DNA from: CBDCFV01 sp965261795 | Lineage (GTDB): Bacteria; Chloroflexota; Dehalococcoidia; Lucifugimonadales; UBA3495 | Assembly (NCBI GenBank): GCA_965261795.1 | Contig: OZ253476.1 | Span: forward strand, 2,480,001 to 2,544,000 | Length of the DNA stretch: 64,000 bases | Reading direction: 5' to 3' | Shown here: piece by piece, positions 63,933 to 64,000 of the stretch | How the letters are laid out: every line of letters starts with the position of its first letter | How positions within the stretch are numbered: position 1 is the stretch's first letter | Position numbers and translations under genes: made by a program | Notes under the pieces: generated by a model | Told to the model about the DNA's origin: nothing | Databases searched by the model: none | What the model saw: the letters and a program-made list of their open reading frames with translations, nothing else

Positions 63933-64000
63933 GGGATGGCCGGTTTTCGGTCAGCGGATGCGGCAGTGAACGTGTAAGGCCGCAGCGCTTGGGGATCGCG

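Overview
The window is one 64 kb stretch of a bacterial chromosome. It is most likely from the phylum Chloroflexota, probably a SAR202/Dehalococcoidia-like lineage. That placement is inferred from three things. Two giant membrane proteins at the right end form a pair known mainly from Chloroflexi and Archaea (the TIGR03662 and TIGR03663 families). Family III CoA-transferases, acyl-CoA dehydrogenases, a luciferase-like monooxygenase and amidohydrolases are abundant. Family-5 peptide-type ABC importers are also present. There is no 16S gene, and I saw no tRNA and no CRISPR array.

Left end (1-8.1 kb) is a decaying mobile or accessory region. It holds a replication-relaxation-like gene broken by nonsense and frameshift mutations, a MerR-like helix-turn-helix protein, a 56-residue acidic/basic microprotein, a helix-turn-helix plus TPR regulator, a hicAB toxin-antitoxin pair behind a 38-bp near-perfect palindrome, a frameshifted serine recombinase, and a P4-type tyrosine integrase pseudogene. 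The integrase is split by a 257-bp MITE-like element (7364-7620) with 18-bp terminal inverted repeats and a 7-bp target duplication; removing the element restores the integrase reading frame exactly.

8.7-26.5 kb is metabolic. Two peptide-type ABC importers (binding lipoprotein plus two permeases each, no ATPase gene) converge on a terminator and an NHL-propeller gene. They are followed by a dienelactone hydrolase, an amidohydrolase, a luciferase-like monooxygenase, an aspartoacylase-like deacylase, a GNAT enzyme, a MetE-like methyltransferase and an ABC-F ATPase. At 27.0 kb a strongly equipped single-gene unit (promoter, strong ribosome site, bidirectional terminator) encodes an unrecognised protein made of two copies of one domain, each with an HYHYGP motif.

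28-38.2 kb (minus strand) is housekeeping: rpmH, rnpA, yidD, two lipoproteins (the second a PQQ-type beta-propeller), yidC, jag, purF, purM, purH, a family 2 glycosyltransferase and an SDR. The lipoprotein pair between yidD and yidC is unusual, and yidC and jag overlap by about 107 nt in different frames.

38.4-56.2 kb holds catabolic genes (D-aminoacylase-like hydrolase, two acyl-CoA dehydrogenases, CoA-transferases, enoyl-CoA hydratase, serine hydrolase), recQ, a reverse-order hicBA pair and a DUF433/DUF5615 toxin-antitoxin pair with a frameshifted antitoxin. The last pair sits between an acyl-CoA dehydrogenase and a second copy of that gene's 3' end. A small aminotransferase relic has lost its catalytic core. 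56.2-64 kb (minus strand) is an envelope-glycan cluster: the two giant membrane proteins, a flippase-like protein and an FAD amine-oxidase-like enzyme.
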